The notes below the pieces were generated by a model. That model searched no databases. It saw only the letters and a program-made list of their open reading frames with translations, and was not told where the DNA came from. Positions 48,667 through 57,854 of a stretch of DNA of 62,904 bases are shown in pieces. The position numbers and the translations under genes were made by a program. Position 1 is the stretch's first letter. Each line of letters starts with the position of its first letter. This DNA comes from a virus: positions 1 through 62,904 of the IMG/VR virus record IMGVR_UViG_3300034168_001612; one strand, given 5' to 3'.

Positions 48667-49839
48667 ATGAAATTTACGGAAGATCAGATTGCTTTTATTT
48701 TAAGTCAAAAGAGTGTTAGTCGCAGAGGGTTTGATGAAATAGCCATGCTTCTAAACGATAATTTTGTTTTACAAAAAAAAGTAACAGGTGTTGACATCAA
48801 GCAATGTTGGGAAAAATATAAAAACAATCCCGACAGTCTCACTGCTGGTGTTAGAACTTTAAAAGAAATTGCAAGAGTTAAAGCTAATAATTCGTTTACT
48901 TCCAAAGAAAACCGAACGATCCTCCAGCTGTGGAATGACCGGGATGATATTTTAGAAGCAATTAAAAGTGCTGCTAAAGATATCAATAAAATTAAAACCA
49001 AGCCTGTCAAAGCTGTAAAAAAATCCGGCAAACTAGGTGTTACCAAAGAGCTTCTTTTGTCAGATATTCATTTCGGCAAAAAAACAGACCGGTTCAATTT
49101 GGATATATGTAAACAAAGATTGGAAGAGGTGGTTCATGCTACTATTGGAGAAATTGAACGAGACAGTAAAGAATATGTTATTGATGAAATTGTCATAGGT
49201 TTATTGGGAGATATTATTGAAAACTACTCAATGCATGTTCTTGAATCAGCCAAGGGATGTGAGTTTGGGAATGCTAAACAAATATATGAAGCCACTATAA
49301 ACCTGTTTAAAATAGTCATAGCTCCTCTTAGCCAACTTGGGATTAAGATGAGAATTGTTTGTGTCACAGGGAATCATGACAGAGATGGGTCCGATAGAAC
49401 CTACCACAATCCGGGGGAAGAGAATTTTACCCATATCATTTATAATACTTTAAAAAACTTTGCAGAATTTTCAGGTCTTAAAAATATCCAATTTATAATA
49501 CCCAAGGAGCCATGGGCGGTTCTTCAGATTTATGGTAATAATATTCTATATGAACATTACGATAACTCTAAAAGTGCTGACAGAAAAGGCCTAGAGACTC
49601 TTATGACTAAAAGAGCTAATCAGCTAGGGATCAGCATAGATTACATGAGAGGGGGGCATTACCATGAGCCTACAAGCTTCCGTAATGGTCGAATGCAGAT
49701 CAATGGGTGTTTGACCGGAAATGATAGTTTTTCCTCTGTTCTCGGGTTCAATGCCGAAGCTTCTCAGACGCTTAATACTTTTGCTAACTCTAAAAGGAAA
49801 TATAAAATGTATAGAAGTTTTAACATCTTGCTTGAATAA
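48667..49839 (+). CDS. Metallophosphoesterase with N-terminal HTH-like region
   Basis: The 390-residue protein has a helical, HTH-like N-terminal 100 residues (RRGFDEIAMLLNDNFVLQKK) and a calcineurin-type phosphoesterase: LLSDIHFGKK, LLGDIIENYS, VTGNHDRDG and GGHYHEP. This is a second Mre11-superfamily enzyme in addition to the SbcD-like protein at 36612 but without an adjacent SMC partner. It could process DNA or RNA ends or cyclic nucleotides. Confidence 0.82.
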   Translation: MKFTEDQIAFILSQKSVSRRGFDEIAMLLNDNFVLQKKVTGVDIKQCWEKYKNNPDSLTAGVRTLKEIARVKANNSFTSKENRTILQLWNDRDDILEAIKSAAKDINKIKTKPVKAVKKSGKLGVTKELLLSDIHFGKKTDRFNLDICKQRLEEVVHATIGEIERDSKEYVIDEIVIGLLGDIIENYSMHVLESAKGCEFGNAKQIYEATINLFKIVIAPLSQLGIKMRIVCVTGNHDRDGSDRTYHNPGEENFTHIIYNTLKNFAEFSGLKNIQFIIPKEPWAVLQIYGNNILYEHYDNSKSADRKGLETLMTKRANQLGISIDYMRGGHYHEPTSFRNGRMQINGCLTGNDSFSSVLGFNAEASQTLNTFANSKRKYKMYRSFNILLE

Positions 49840-49877
49840 CCTAATAAAATCAATAACTTGCTTGATGGTTAATAGAA

Positions 49878-49887
49878 TTAATCTTTA
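49878..49887 (+). promoter_or_regulatory. Late-type promoter motif TTAATCTTTA
   Basis: TTAATCTTTA in the 77-base gap after the phosphoesterase; AAGGAG and GTG 49917 follow. It shares the extended AATAGAATTAATCTTTA context with the site at 18218, which reads TATAGAATTAATCTTTA. Confidence 0.55.
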
Positions 49888-49916
49888 AAGTAAAATTACA
49901 TTTTCAAGGAGAATCA

Positions 49917-50363
49917 GTGGGAAGAGGCCAGAGAGGATACAACAATACATCTTACCCCGAGGAAAAAGAAGGAAATGCTAAAGATGCGAACAAGAAATTA
50001 AAGGCAGAAATAAAAAACTTGAAGAGGATCGTTAAAAATTTGGAATCAGAGAACAGAACCTTGACCAAATCCTTTAGTAAAAGTTGTGATTTTATAAATA
50101 GCAAACTTGCTGATAAAAAGATAGAAGAAATAATAGAAATGATTAACGAATCCGACCAGCAAGAGGTCGATAAGTTAAAGAGAAAAGAAGAAGTTAAGAA
50201 AAAGGAAAAAAAGCTTGCACAAGAAAAGGAATGTCCGAAGTGTTTCATGCCAGAAGGAAGAGGGTATAAAATTATAGACTTCAATACTTTTAAAGTACAT
50301 ACCTGTGTTTGCGGGCATAGAGCTAGGATAGATAACGAAAATGAAGGAATCGAAAGAAGTTAA
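49917..50363 (+). CDS. Coiled-coil zinc-ribbon protein
   Basis: A 148-residue protein from GTG 49917 with AAGGAG. Coiled coil in the first 100 residues, then a C-terminal ribbon: ECPKC and HTCVCGHR. It overlaps the next gene. It lies behind a late-type motif and heads a short operon ending in the region 4-like protein, so it may belong to a transcription complex. No family recognised. Confidence 0.55.
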   Translation: MGRGQRGYNNTSYPEEKEGNAKDANKKLKAEIKNLKRIVKNLESENRTLTKSFSKSCDFINSKLADKKIEEIIEMINESDQQEVDKLKRKEEVKKKEKKLAQEKECPKCFMPEGRGYKIIDFNTFKVHTCVCGHRARIDNENEGIERS

Positions 50364-50730
50364 AACACTGAGAAGTAAACTACTAGGAATGGAATTAGAA
50401 TTAAATCTCCTTTCCAAGGATCTTGAACGCTTTAAGTTTGAATTGGCTTATAATGAAAAAATGTTTGAAATAACTTTAGAAAATTTGAATTTTTTAAAAT
50501 CATCAGATATTATTATTTCAATGCCAGAATATAAAAAAATAAAGCAACAAAAAAAATTGATAGAAATGAGAATGAAATATTACAGGGAACAGATATATCC
50601 ATTAGAGAGAATCTTAGATAGAAAAGAAGATAATCATAAAAAAGAAATGGAAAGATTTGAGTACCTATACAGAATGCAATTCAAAAACAATGTGCTGGAG
50701 TTCCCCTGTGACAGAAGAAAAAAAGCTTAA
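50341..50730 (+). CDS. Coiled-coil protein (129 aa)
   Basis: Overlaps both neighbours. Nearly all helical and charged (LELNLLSKDLERFKFELAYN, MKYYREQIYPLERILDRKED). No family recognised. Confidence 0.5.
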   Translation: MKESKEVKTLRSKLLGMELELNLLSKDLERFKFELAYNEKMFEITLENLNFLKSSDIIISMPEYKKIKQQKKLIEMRMKYYREQIYPLERILDRKEDNHKKEMERFEYLYRMQFKNNVLEFPCDRRKKA

Positions 50731-50917
50731 ATTAACACAAGAAGAAGATTTTATTGATTGTCCTAAGTTTAACAATAGCATTAGGCAATTGATTGAAAAA
50801 AACCCTGACGGTGTCGATGAAGAAACTATAGCAAAAGTCCTTAACATGACCGTTGAAGATGTTGAGAAAACATATGAAAACGCAATTAAAAAACTCAAGA
50901 AATCACTAGAAACTTAA
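50708..50917 (+). CDS. Stand-alone sigma70 region 4-like protein (69 aa)
   Basis: I start it at GTG 50708, inside the preceding gene; the longer frame begins with implausible sequence. After an acidic leader the protein reads NNSIRQLIEKNPDGVDEETI, then AKVLNMTVEDVEKTYENAIK and a Lys-rich end. This matches the helix-turn-helix of sigma70 region 4 (E-I-G-x-x-L-x-V-T-x-x-x-V-x-x-x-x-x-x-A-L-x-K-L), which contacts -35 boxes and the beta flap. A generic HTH is the alternative. Confidence 0.55.
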   Translation: MTEEKKLKLTQEEDFIDCPKFNNSIRQLIEKNPDGVDEETIAKVLNMTVEDVEKTYENAIKKLKKSLET

Positions 50918-50941
50918 CAAAATCAAACATTTATTACTACT

Positions 50942-50970
50942 AAAACCCTGTCCTTGACAGGGTTTTTTTT
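50942..50970 (+). terminator. Rho-independent terminator overlapping a promoter
   Basis: AAAACCCTGTC and GACAGGGTTTT form an 11-bp stem with loop CTT, followed by four more T. The 3' arm carries TTGACA, the -35 box of the next promoter. Confidence 0.9.
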
Positions 50971-50983
50971 ATGTGATAATATA
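50954..50983 (+). promoter_or_regulatory. Promoter TTGACA, 17 bp, TGATAATAT embedded in the terminator
   Basis: TTGACA at 50954-50959 and TAATAT at 50977-50982 with a 17-base spacer and TG extension. Drives the exonuclease/polymerase operon from 51001. Confidence 0.75.
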
Positions 50984-51000
50984 GCCCAAAGGCGGTTTGA

Positions 51001-51639
51001 ATGATGTACCTTGGGTTTGACTTAGAGACAGGTGGGTTTGATAAAAAAAATCATACTATTACAGAAGCTTATTTTGCCATATGGGACCAAGATTGGGTGC
51101 TGTTGGATGAAGTTCATTTATATTTAAAAAATGATAAAGGCGAAGTCCACGGAGAGGAGGAGGCTTTTAAAGTATCGGGAATCAACCCCCAAGAACTACT
51201 CTCAAGCCCTGACACCCTTACTTACACCGAAGGTAGGGTGAAGCTTATGGCAATGCTAGAAAAGCACAAAATGCCGGGTAAGAGGGTCCATTACAAGCTC
51301 CTTGGGCAGAATATCGCAATGTTTGATATCCCTTTCATGGAAGAACAGGGGTTCTTCACAAGTGCTCACCTCAAGAAAAGCGGCATCACTCATAATCCAG
51401 TCGATACCACCCTAATCGTCACCTGGCTAAAAGACATGGGAATAATTCCTGCGAACGTGGGGGGATTAGGAACCTTGGTGGACTATTTTGGCCTTCCTAA
51501 AGGAACCGCTCACCGTGCCAGAGATGATGTCCATATGCAAAAAGATGTCTATGTAAAATTATGCGAACTATTTAAGAATAATTCATTAAATAATCTAAAA
51601 AATGATAATGATGATTTGTTAAAGATAGTGGAACTTTAA
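51001..51639 (+). CDS. DnaQ-like 3'-5' proofreading exonuclease
   Basis: A 212-residue DEDDh exonuclease: FDLETGG (motif I), LGQNIAMFDIPF (motif II) and HRARDDVHMQKD (motif III with catalytic His and Asp). It starts 6 bases after AAAGGCGG and its end overlaps the polymerase gene by one base (TAATG), as if acting as the epsilon-like subunit for the DnaE-type polymerase. Confidence 0.9.
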   Translation: MMYLGFDLETGGFDKKNHTITEAYFAIWDQDWVLLDEVHLYLKNDKGEVHGEEEAFKVSGINPQELLSSPDTLTYTEGRVKLMAMLEKHKMPGKRVHYKLLGQNIAMFDIPFMEEQGFFTSAHLKKSGITHNPVDTTLIVTWLKDMGIIPANVGGLGTLVDYFGLPKGTAHRARDDVHMQKDVYVKLCELFKNNSLNNLKNDNDDLLKIVEL

Positions 51640-54600
51640 TGAAAAATTTTGTAACACCAAATTCCCACCCTTCCAGCTTCCTAACTGGCTCTACTTTAGA
51701 ATCCATGATAGATAGGGCCAAGGATCTGGACACCGGTTACTATGTATGTACCGACAACGGTTACTTAACCGACACATTCAAAGCATATAACTATGCCCTT
51801 AAAAAGCAGCTTAAACCGATTTTAGGATGTGAGCTGTATGTTAGTGTCAGTGATTGTCAATTTGCTTCTAAAAAGAAATCTGAAAAGATTAAATATTTCA
51901 CGATTACTTTGCATGCGAAAAATCAAAAAGCTTATCAATATCTTGTAAAAAAAATATCTGACAAAAAAAGACAAACAATCAAGATCCTAGATCATGACTA
52001 CCCTTTGTTCGGATGGCAAGACCTGTTAAATTTTGCTGAAGAAGATTTTACAGCAGTTATAGGCGGTCCTCAGTGTATTGTTTGTAAAAACTTGCTGGTG
52101 GGGAATAAAGTTTTTGCCGAAGCTATATTCATAGAGTTAAAAAATAAGTTTAAAAATAATTTTTACTCCTCTGTAGTACCTATGGAGTTTAATAAAAAAT
52201 GGGTAACATCTAGTACGTTCACATTCAGTAATGGACAATCTGCAAGTCTGGATTCCTCTATACTTGCCGAAACAGATCAGGCAGTAAGTTTCAGGGTTTC
52301 TTTAGAAGAAGTAGCTAACAAGCCTGACTTACACAGGACTATCCGTAAAGTCTATGTAAATGGGGTCGGATATAATGTAAACAAAAGGATCATATCAGCT
52401 CAAAATTATAAAGAATTCGTGTCCATTGGACAGGATATCTCTGAGTTGTATAATTCTTTTATTAGCAAAGTATCTAAAAAATATGATGTTAAAATTTTAA
52501 TCAATGATTATTCTTATTTTGCACACAAAGATGACCAATTAGTTCAGAACCTTAAGTTGGGAGAGGAGAAGAGACTCTCCACAAATAACTCAATGAAAAG
52601 CTCTGAAGAAGTTTTTTCTTATCTATCTAACTATTATTCTGCAGAAGAACTTGAAAAATTTATTGAGAATAGCTACTCTTGGGCCGGTAATTTTGATAAT
52701 TTTAAATTAAAGTACGAATACAGACTGGTAAAAGAATCCGACAACTCTTTACAGAGTGCCATGGACTTAATCAAAAAGATTGGCAGATTTGACATCAATG
52801 ACGCAGAGCATAGGAAAAGATTGAAACACGAGGTTGATGTTATCCATGCTAACGGAGTTGTTGATTTATTGCCTTATTTTTTCCCAATCAGTAAAGCCTT
52901 AAATTACTACGCTGATAGAGGGAGAATCGTCGGTCCTGCTCGGGGATCTGCTGGCGGATCTTTCCTTATGTACTGTATGGGAATCACTCAAATCAATCCG
53001 TTGAAACATGGATTGTATTTCTCCCGATTCCTTACTCTGGGTCGTATCCAGAAAGGGACTCTTCCAGATGTCGATTGCGACTTTCCAGACAGAGAGATGT
53101 TGGTATCTAAAGATGGTTTTCTTGAGACAAACTACAAAGACCGCTGGTCACAAGTATCCATCAGAACCTTAATGAAATTAAAATCTGCAGTCAGGGATGT
53201 TAATCGATTTAAAAAAGGCAAAGTAGAGGACGAGATAGAAACCTTTGCTAAAAACCTCGAGGCGACTCCTCAGGGTATATCGGATAAAGATTTTGTGTTC
53301 GGGTATGAAGACACACCGGGATTGATCGATCGTGACCCAAGACTCCGTGCTTATATCAATAAGCGTCCTGAAGAGTGGGAAATTGTAAAGAAAACCCTTG
53401 GTGTTCCTCGTCAACATGGTAGACATGCTTCTGCGTTTGTTATTTCTGATATACCGATCAATGATGTTATCCCTACGATGAAAGTGTCTGACTCAGAAAA
53501 CATAACGCAATATGAGGCAAAAGAAGTAGAAGCTGCCGGTCTTATTAAGTACGACTTTCTTGTGGTAAAGTGCTTAAACGATATCGAGCTTGCTATCAAA
53601 TATATTAATCAAAAGAATGGGGCTGTGGACTTAAGTGCAGGGTATTTTTTACACAACAGTAAAAATACCTATATATGGGATCTAGATGAAGAATCCTCTG
53701 TTTTCAATATGCTTGCAGAAGGAAAGACCGAAACTGTATTCCAATTAAACACAAGTTCTGTGACACCGTTTGTTCAAAGCATGATGCCCAGATCGATCGA
53801 AGATTGTGCCGTTGTGACTTCTTTGGTGCGTCCAGGTCCTCTTGAGTTTATAGATGAAAGAACCGGTCGAAACATGGCCGAAGAGTATGTAGAAAGAAGA
53901 CAAGGAAGAAGTAAGGGCGAAATGCCGATCCTTGATGATCTTTTGCCAGAAACTTACGGGATTATGGTGTATCAGGAACAAATTACTAAGGTCACAAAAG
54001 AACTGACCGGATGGGATGATGAAAAAGCAGAAGATGTTCGTATTGCAGTAGGTAAAAAACAGGCCAAAATGATCGACGAGCTTCGTCCTCAGTTTATCGA
54101 GGCATCGGCTAAAATAGGCAAGGTTAATGCAGAAACAGCGGAAGTCGTGTGGTCAATGATCGAAAAGTTTGGTAGGTATGGATTTAACAAATCCCATGCT
54201 GTGGCCTACTCAATGATTGCATATGCTTGTGCTTATTTAAAGCACCACTATTCTCTAGAATGGTGGGCCGCAGTGTTATCCAATGCTGAAGAAAAAGAAA
54301 TAACAGAAGTGCTATGGCCTCACGTTAAAAAAATACTTCTTCCTCCTGATATTAACTTGTCCAGAGAGGAGATTGTGATTGATTACGAAACAGGGACACT
54401 TAGAAATAAATTATCAGTACTCAGAGGGTTGGGTGTAAAAGTTGCTCAGAATATTATTGACAATCGACCTTACTTAACAGTCGATGATCTTATTATCAAA
54501 GAAGTTGTAGGCCCTGCTCTTGTTAGAAGTCTAATCCACGTTGGTGTTATGGACAGTCTTTTTCCTAAGAACACAAATCTTATGGAGAAGATGCAGCAGT

Positions 54601-55262
54601 TTGAGAACGCCCTAAGTGCATGGGAATACAAGAAAAAAATGTATGAAAAATCAAACAAAGAACTCAGTCTAGGGTTGGATCTGTTAAATTTTATTGAAGC
54701 AGCCAAGATACATCCTCTGACCAAAAGATGTCGGCACAAAATACCCGAAGGTAAAATTGATTTGAAGTATGCTTTTATGAATCCAGTCAAGGACTATATT
54801 CTTAAAAAATCTATTTTCCCTACTATGCCTGCGAAGCTTTATGATGTTATCAAAAGTAGTACCAAGAATGTTAAGCTTATTTCATCAAACGGCAATAGTT
54901 ATGTATTTAATAAAAAACACGAAGAGATAAGATTAATTAATGGTAAGACATTTCAAAATATAAAAGATATCCCATACCAGACCAACACTAGACAAGTTAT
55001 AAATTTTTGTATAGCAGGATATGTTGTTGAATCTAAAGAGTTTGCATATAAAGCAGGACAGAGAAAGGCCTTAAAGATGATCATAGATATAGATGGCCAC
55101 TTGGAAGAATTTGTACAATGGCCAGACTATGAAACCGGCGTTTTAAAGTACCCCGAAAATTTAAAGAAAAATTCAGTTATATTCTTGTTTTTACACAGGA
55201 AAATGGACAGAGAAAAATATCACACCAATATAGATGACATTGTTGTTGAAGATATATTTTAA
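51639..55262 (+). CDS. dnaE: DNA polymerase III alpha (DnaE-type) replicative polymerase
   Basis: A 1207-residue family C polymerase. The N-terminal PHP domain is recognisable but degenerate: NSHPSSFLTG and CTDNGYL replace the usual metal-binding LHxHS and TDHG. The palm carries GPARGSAGGS (near residue 432) and LPDVDCDFPD with both catalytic Asp (near 476). HGRHASAFVIS, VFQLNTSSVTPFV, LVRPGPLEF, VYQEQITKV and FNKSHAVAYS are the expected fingers motifs. It is coupled to the exonuclease gene. Family C rather than B polymerase separates this phage from T4. No beta clamp is seen in the window. Confidence 0.93.
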   Translation: MKNFVTPNSHPSSFLTGSTLESMIDRAKDLDTGYYVCTDNGYLTDTFKAYNYALKKQLKPILGCELYVSVSDCQFASKKKSEKIKYFTITLHAKNQKAYQYLVKKISDKKRQTIKILDHDYPLFGWQDLLNFAEEDFTAVIGGPQCIVCKNLLVGNKVFAEAIFIELKNKFKNNFYSSVVPMEFNKKWVTSSTFTFSNGQSASLDSSILAETDQAVSFRVSLEEVANKPDLHRTIRKVYVNGVGYNVNKRIISAQNYKEFVSIGQDISELYNSFISKVSKKYDVKILINDYSYFAHKDDQLVQNLKLGEEKRLSTNNSMKSSEEVFSYLSNYYSAEELEKFIENSYSWAGNFDNFKLKYEYRLVKESDNSLQSAMDLIKKIGRFDINDAEHRKRLKHEVDVIHANGVVDLLPYFFPISKALNYYADRGRIVGPARGSAGGSFLMYCMGITQINPLKHGLYFSRFLTLGRIQKGTLPDVDCDFPDREMLVSKDGFLETNYKDRWSQVSIRTLMKLKSAVRDVNRFKKGKVEDEIETFAKNLEATPQGISDKDFVFGYEDTPGLIDRDPRLRAYINKRPEEWEIVKKTLGVPRQHGRHASAFVISDIPINDVIPTMKVSDSENITQYEAKEVEAAGLIKYDFLVVKCLNDIELAIKYINQKNGAVDLSAGYFLHNSKNTYIWDLDEESSVFNMLAEGKTETVFQLNTSSVTPFVQSMMPRSIEDCAVVTSLVRPGPLEFIDERTGRNMAEEYVERRQGRSKGEMPILDDLLPETYGIMVYQEQITKVTKELTGWDDEKAEDVRIAVGKKQAKMIDELRPQFIEASAKIGKVNAETAEVVWSMIEKFGRYGFNKSHAVAYSMIAYACAYLKHHYSLEWWAAVLSNAEEKEITEVLWPHVKKILLPPDINLSREEIVIDYETGTLRNKLSVLRGLGVKVAQNIIDNRPYLTVDDLIIKEVVGPALVRSLIHVGVMDSLFPKNTNLMEKMQQFENALSAWEYKKKMYEKSNKELSLGLDLLNFIEAAKIHPLTKRCRHKIPEGKIDLKYAFMNPVKDYILKKSIFPTMPAKLYDVIKSSTKNVKLISSNGNSYVFNKKHEEIRLINGKTFQNIKDIPYQTNTRQVINFCIAGYVVESKEFAYKAGQRKALKMIIDIDGHLEEFVQWPDYETGVLKYPENLKKNSVIFLFLHRKMDREKYHTNIDDIVVEDIF

Positions 55263-55270
55263 CTTTTATA

Positions 55271-55299
55271 TTGACTTAAGTTTTCTTTGTGATAATATA
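55271..55299 (+). promoter_or_regulatory. Promoter TTGACT, 16 bp, TGATAATATA
   Basis: TTGACT at 55271-55276, TAATAT at 55293-55298, with TG extension at 55290-55291. It lies between polymerase and the small gene at 55313. Confidence 0.65.
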
Positions 55300-55312
55300 G
55301 GGTGGGGTCTTA

Positions 55313-55543
55313 ATGGAAAATAAATTAAAATTAGAAGAAAAAGTCATCTCTAGTAATTGTACGTTAAATACATACATAACTAAAGATGAAGGAAGCTATG
55401 TATTAGAAATCAATTACTTGAGAGGAAGATTTGTTTCTGAAAAGTTTTTTTCTAATGATTTAGAAGGAGTAGAGCTTATGGAAGAAGCTAAAGAATTGTT
55501 TAAAACAGAATATGATATTAAAGAGTATTTCGGCATCATTTAA
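55313..55543 (+). CDS. Unknown small protein (76 aa)
   Basis: GGGTGGGG lies upstream of the ATG. Mixed strands and acidic helix (TYITKDEGSYVLEINYLRGR). No family recognised; first gene of the SSB/RecA operon. Confidence 0.55.
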   Translation: MENKLKLEEKVISSNCTLNTYITKDEGSYVLEINYLRGRFVSEKFFSNDLEGVELMEEAKELFKTEYDIKEYFGII

Positions 55544-55554
55544 AGGAGAACAAA

Positions 55555-56328
55555 ATGAGCTTGGCCACTATCCTGGATCAGATTAATCAACAAAAAGAAA
55601 TCGCACAACAAGATTTGAATGTTATCAGCCCTAGGGCTTTGCCTTATAAAAAGGGACAAATCAATAGTGCTAAACAAAAGTTGGAAGATCTGTATGTTGA
55701 TTATAAAAACGAAGTCTTAAGAAACGCAGTATTTATCCTAGTCACAGGGGATCTATCAGAAAAATTTGCATCCGTTGCTGAAGAAAATTTTAAATGTTTT
55801 TCGGTAGATGGGAAAGAAATGTTCAGAGAGATACTGGAAAAAGTAAGTCCTCAGTTGTACAGAAACAAAAAAATTAACGCATTTGTTTTTGAAGCTCTTG
55901 GTAATCTGCTAGAAGAAAAGATGAAAAAACTGGATGTGACAGGATATAATCAACTTATATTTGACTCAAAGTACTCTCGTGTGGTAAAAGATGAAGCAGA
56001 GATGCTAGATGTTATCGCATCAGCAGTGACCGATATTGTAGGAAGCGAAGTAGTCGGTCTAGATGCGTTAGAAAGGATTACACAGAAAGCAATTAATAAG
56101 AATTACAAATCAAAGATTGTACCAATTCTTATTCATAGCAAAGATGAAAAATTTATTGTAAGTATCACCGAAGGATTAAAACGCTTAAATCCTAAGGTAG
56201 TAAAGGTATCTGCAGGTAAGCTAGAAACTGATTTAAAGACAAAAATTTCACTTGAAGAAGTGGATGAAAAAAATGTAGAAGAAACCCTAAAAACAATCGC
56301 CGCAAACGCACAAGGAGAAAAGGTATGA
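55555..56328 (+). CDS. Unknown replication-cluster protein (257 aa)
   Basis: AAGGAG before ATG. Helical N-terminal half with basic patches (LPYKKGQINSAKQKLEDLYV), and a C-terminal mixed alpha/beta part (IVPILIHSKDEKFIVSITEG). Its end overlaps the SSB gene (ATGA). Might be a helicase loader or clamp-loading accessory, but nothing in the sequence proves it. Confidence 0.5.
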   Translation: MSLATILDQINQQKEIAQQDLNVISPRALPYKKGQINSAKQKLEDLYVDYKNEVLRNAVFILVTGDLSEKFASVAEENFKCFSVDGKEMFREILEKVSPQLYRNKKINAFVFEALGNLLEEKMKKLDVTGYNQLIFDSKYSRVVKDEAEMLDVIASAVTDIVGSEVVGLDALERITQKAINKNYKSKIVPILIHSKDEKFIVSITEGLKRLNPKVVKVSAGKLETDLKTKISLEEVDEKNVEETLKTIAANAQGEKV

Positions 56329-57350
56329 AACTAGGATCACCAAAGTATGAACAAAGTAAAAAGAATTATTTTTCATTCAAAAAGAATCAGAACACATTTA
56401 TTCTGAGAGTTCTTCCACCTATGGGTAATCTGGCAGATTCAGGCAAGTGGTCTATGTATCACAGAGTAGAATTTGGATATACAGGGACAGATGGCAAATT
56501 GCGACCTTTCCTATCTCCTAGAGTTGTAAACTATGGAGGGATGGTAGAGGTTGAATCAGAGTCACATAAAAGACGAGAGGCTATCAAAGTCCAGCAGGCT
56601 CAGGCCAAGAAGAGTGGCAACGGGGCGTTGGTAGAACAATGCACTAAAATGCTTCAGAAATATAACCAAGATGCAAAACATCACATGAATGTAATTGACC
56701 TACAAGGGAATATTGGACTATTTAAGATCGGTCATAAAGGATTCCAAGCGCTTAAAGCAGAAGTGGATCGTCTTCGCTCTGAAGGGATCGATCCTATCGG
56801 TGTAGAGAATGGTCGTTTCTTTGTGTTCAGCAGGAATGGAACTGGTCGAGATACTCTATACACTGTCAATGAATATAAACAAAAACAAGAAATCGCAACT
56901 CCTACCGGTAAATTAACGGCCATGATTGACCTTCCCCATTCAATCAGTGACTCCATTATGGTAAAGCTTTCTACCGATGCGTTCGAGTTAGATAAAATCT
57001 ATCCAACTGTAACTCCTGACGAAGAGCACAGAATTGTGCACGAAGGAGCTACAGCGGTAGATGAAATTCTGGGCAACAAAAGACAAAAAACCGAAGCAAG
57101 CTCTACGACTACTAGACAAACAACTGCAACTTCGGGTCTCTCGGTTCCTACTGGAACCGCAGATTTGCAAAAAACCGCAGGTGTCACAATGACAACTGCT
57201 AATGCAACCACTACAGTAACTGCTCAGACTGTTTCGGATGAGAGTGACTTTTACGAAGATGAGGACATGCCTGTAGGAATGGGGAACGTGGATGTTTCAA
57301 GTATGAGTGAGGAAGACTTCTTTAAAAAAGTAGAGAGTGGTAACTTCTAA
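56325..57350 (+). CDS. ssb: Single-stranded DNA-binding protein, gp32-type
   Basis: A 341-residue protein that opens like T4 gp32-type SSBs: YFSFKKNQNTFILRVLPPMG, then YHRVEFGYTG and an OB-fold of alternating strands. The C-terminal 90 residues are Thr/Ser-rich and end in an acidic tip (MSEEDFFKKVESGNF), the usual partner-binding tail. It is coupled to its neighbours and next to RecA, which needs SSB during strand exchange. Confidence 0.75.
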   Translation: MKLGSPKYEQSKKNYFSFKKNQNTFILRVLPPMGNLADSGKWSMYHRVEFGYTGTDGKLRPFLSPRVVNYGGMVEVESESHKRREAIKVQQAQAKKSGNGALVEQCTKMLQKYNQDAKHHMNVIDLQGNIGLFKIGHKGFQALKAEVDRLRSEGIDPIGVENGRFFVFSRNGTGRDTLYTVNEYKQKQEIATPTGKLTAMIDLPHSISDSIMVKLSTDAFELDKIYPTVTPDEEHRIVHEGATAVDEILGNKRQKTEASSTTTRQTTATSGLSVPTGTADLQKTAGVTMTTANATTTVTAQTVSDESDFYEDEDMPVGMGNVDVSSMSEEDFFKKVESGNF

Positions 57351-57844
57351 TGTCAGACACAAAAAAAGGGACGATGCTTGTCGTCCCTGCTTTTAAACAT
57401 TGTAAGGAATTAAGGATAGATACCTCTAGCTGGGAAACGGCTAAAACTCGTATGAGTGAGGTTCAGCATCTAGTTCCTGCGAATTATTCCAGTCTTGAGT
57501 TTACCTTTCAAGAGGCTTGGAGAGAAGCAAGAAGAAATGCTATCATTACAGAAGATGCTATAAAAAAGGCTATGCAAAATATAGAGGAGATTAAAGCCGA
57601 TATTATTTTGACAGACATACCCAAGCTTCTGGAAGAAATGCCTAAGAACGCTAATAATACAGACTTTAGAAAAGCTGTTATTACTAAGAATGAAGATCAT
57701 AGGCAGGCGAATGAGCATTTAGAAAAACTTCAATCAATCCTAGCACATCTTGAATCGAATATGAAAGTGATGGAAAATACATCAAGATTTTTAAAAAAAC
57801 AAATGGACTACATTATCCGCAGTGGTAGTGTAGGCCTGAGATAA
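57350..57844 (+). CDS. Helical protein between SSB and RecA, possible mediator
   Basis: A 164-residue, mostly helical protein whose start overlaps the SSB stop by one base. C-terminal coiled coil (EHLEKLQSILAHLESNMKVM) and basic end. By size and by position between SSB and recombinase it could act like T4 UvsY, loading RecA on SSB-coated DNA. There is no motif to confirm this. Confidence 0.45.
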   Translation: MSDTKKGTMLVVPAFKHCKELRIDTSSWETAKTRMSEVQHLVPANYSSLEFTFQEAWREARRNAIITEDAIKKAMQNIEEIKADIILTDIPKLLEEMPKNANNTDFRKAVITKNEDHRQANEHLEKLQSILAHLESNMKVMENTSRFLKKQMDYIIRSGSVGLR

Positions 57845-57854
57845 GGAGCAACCC

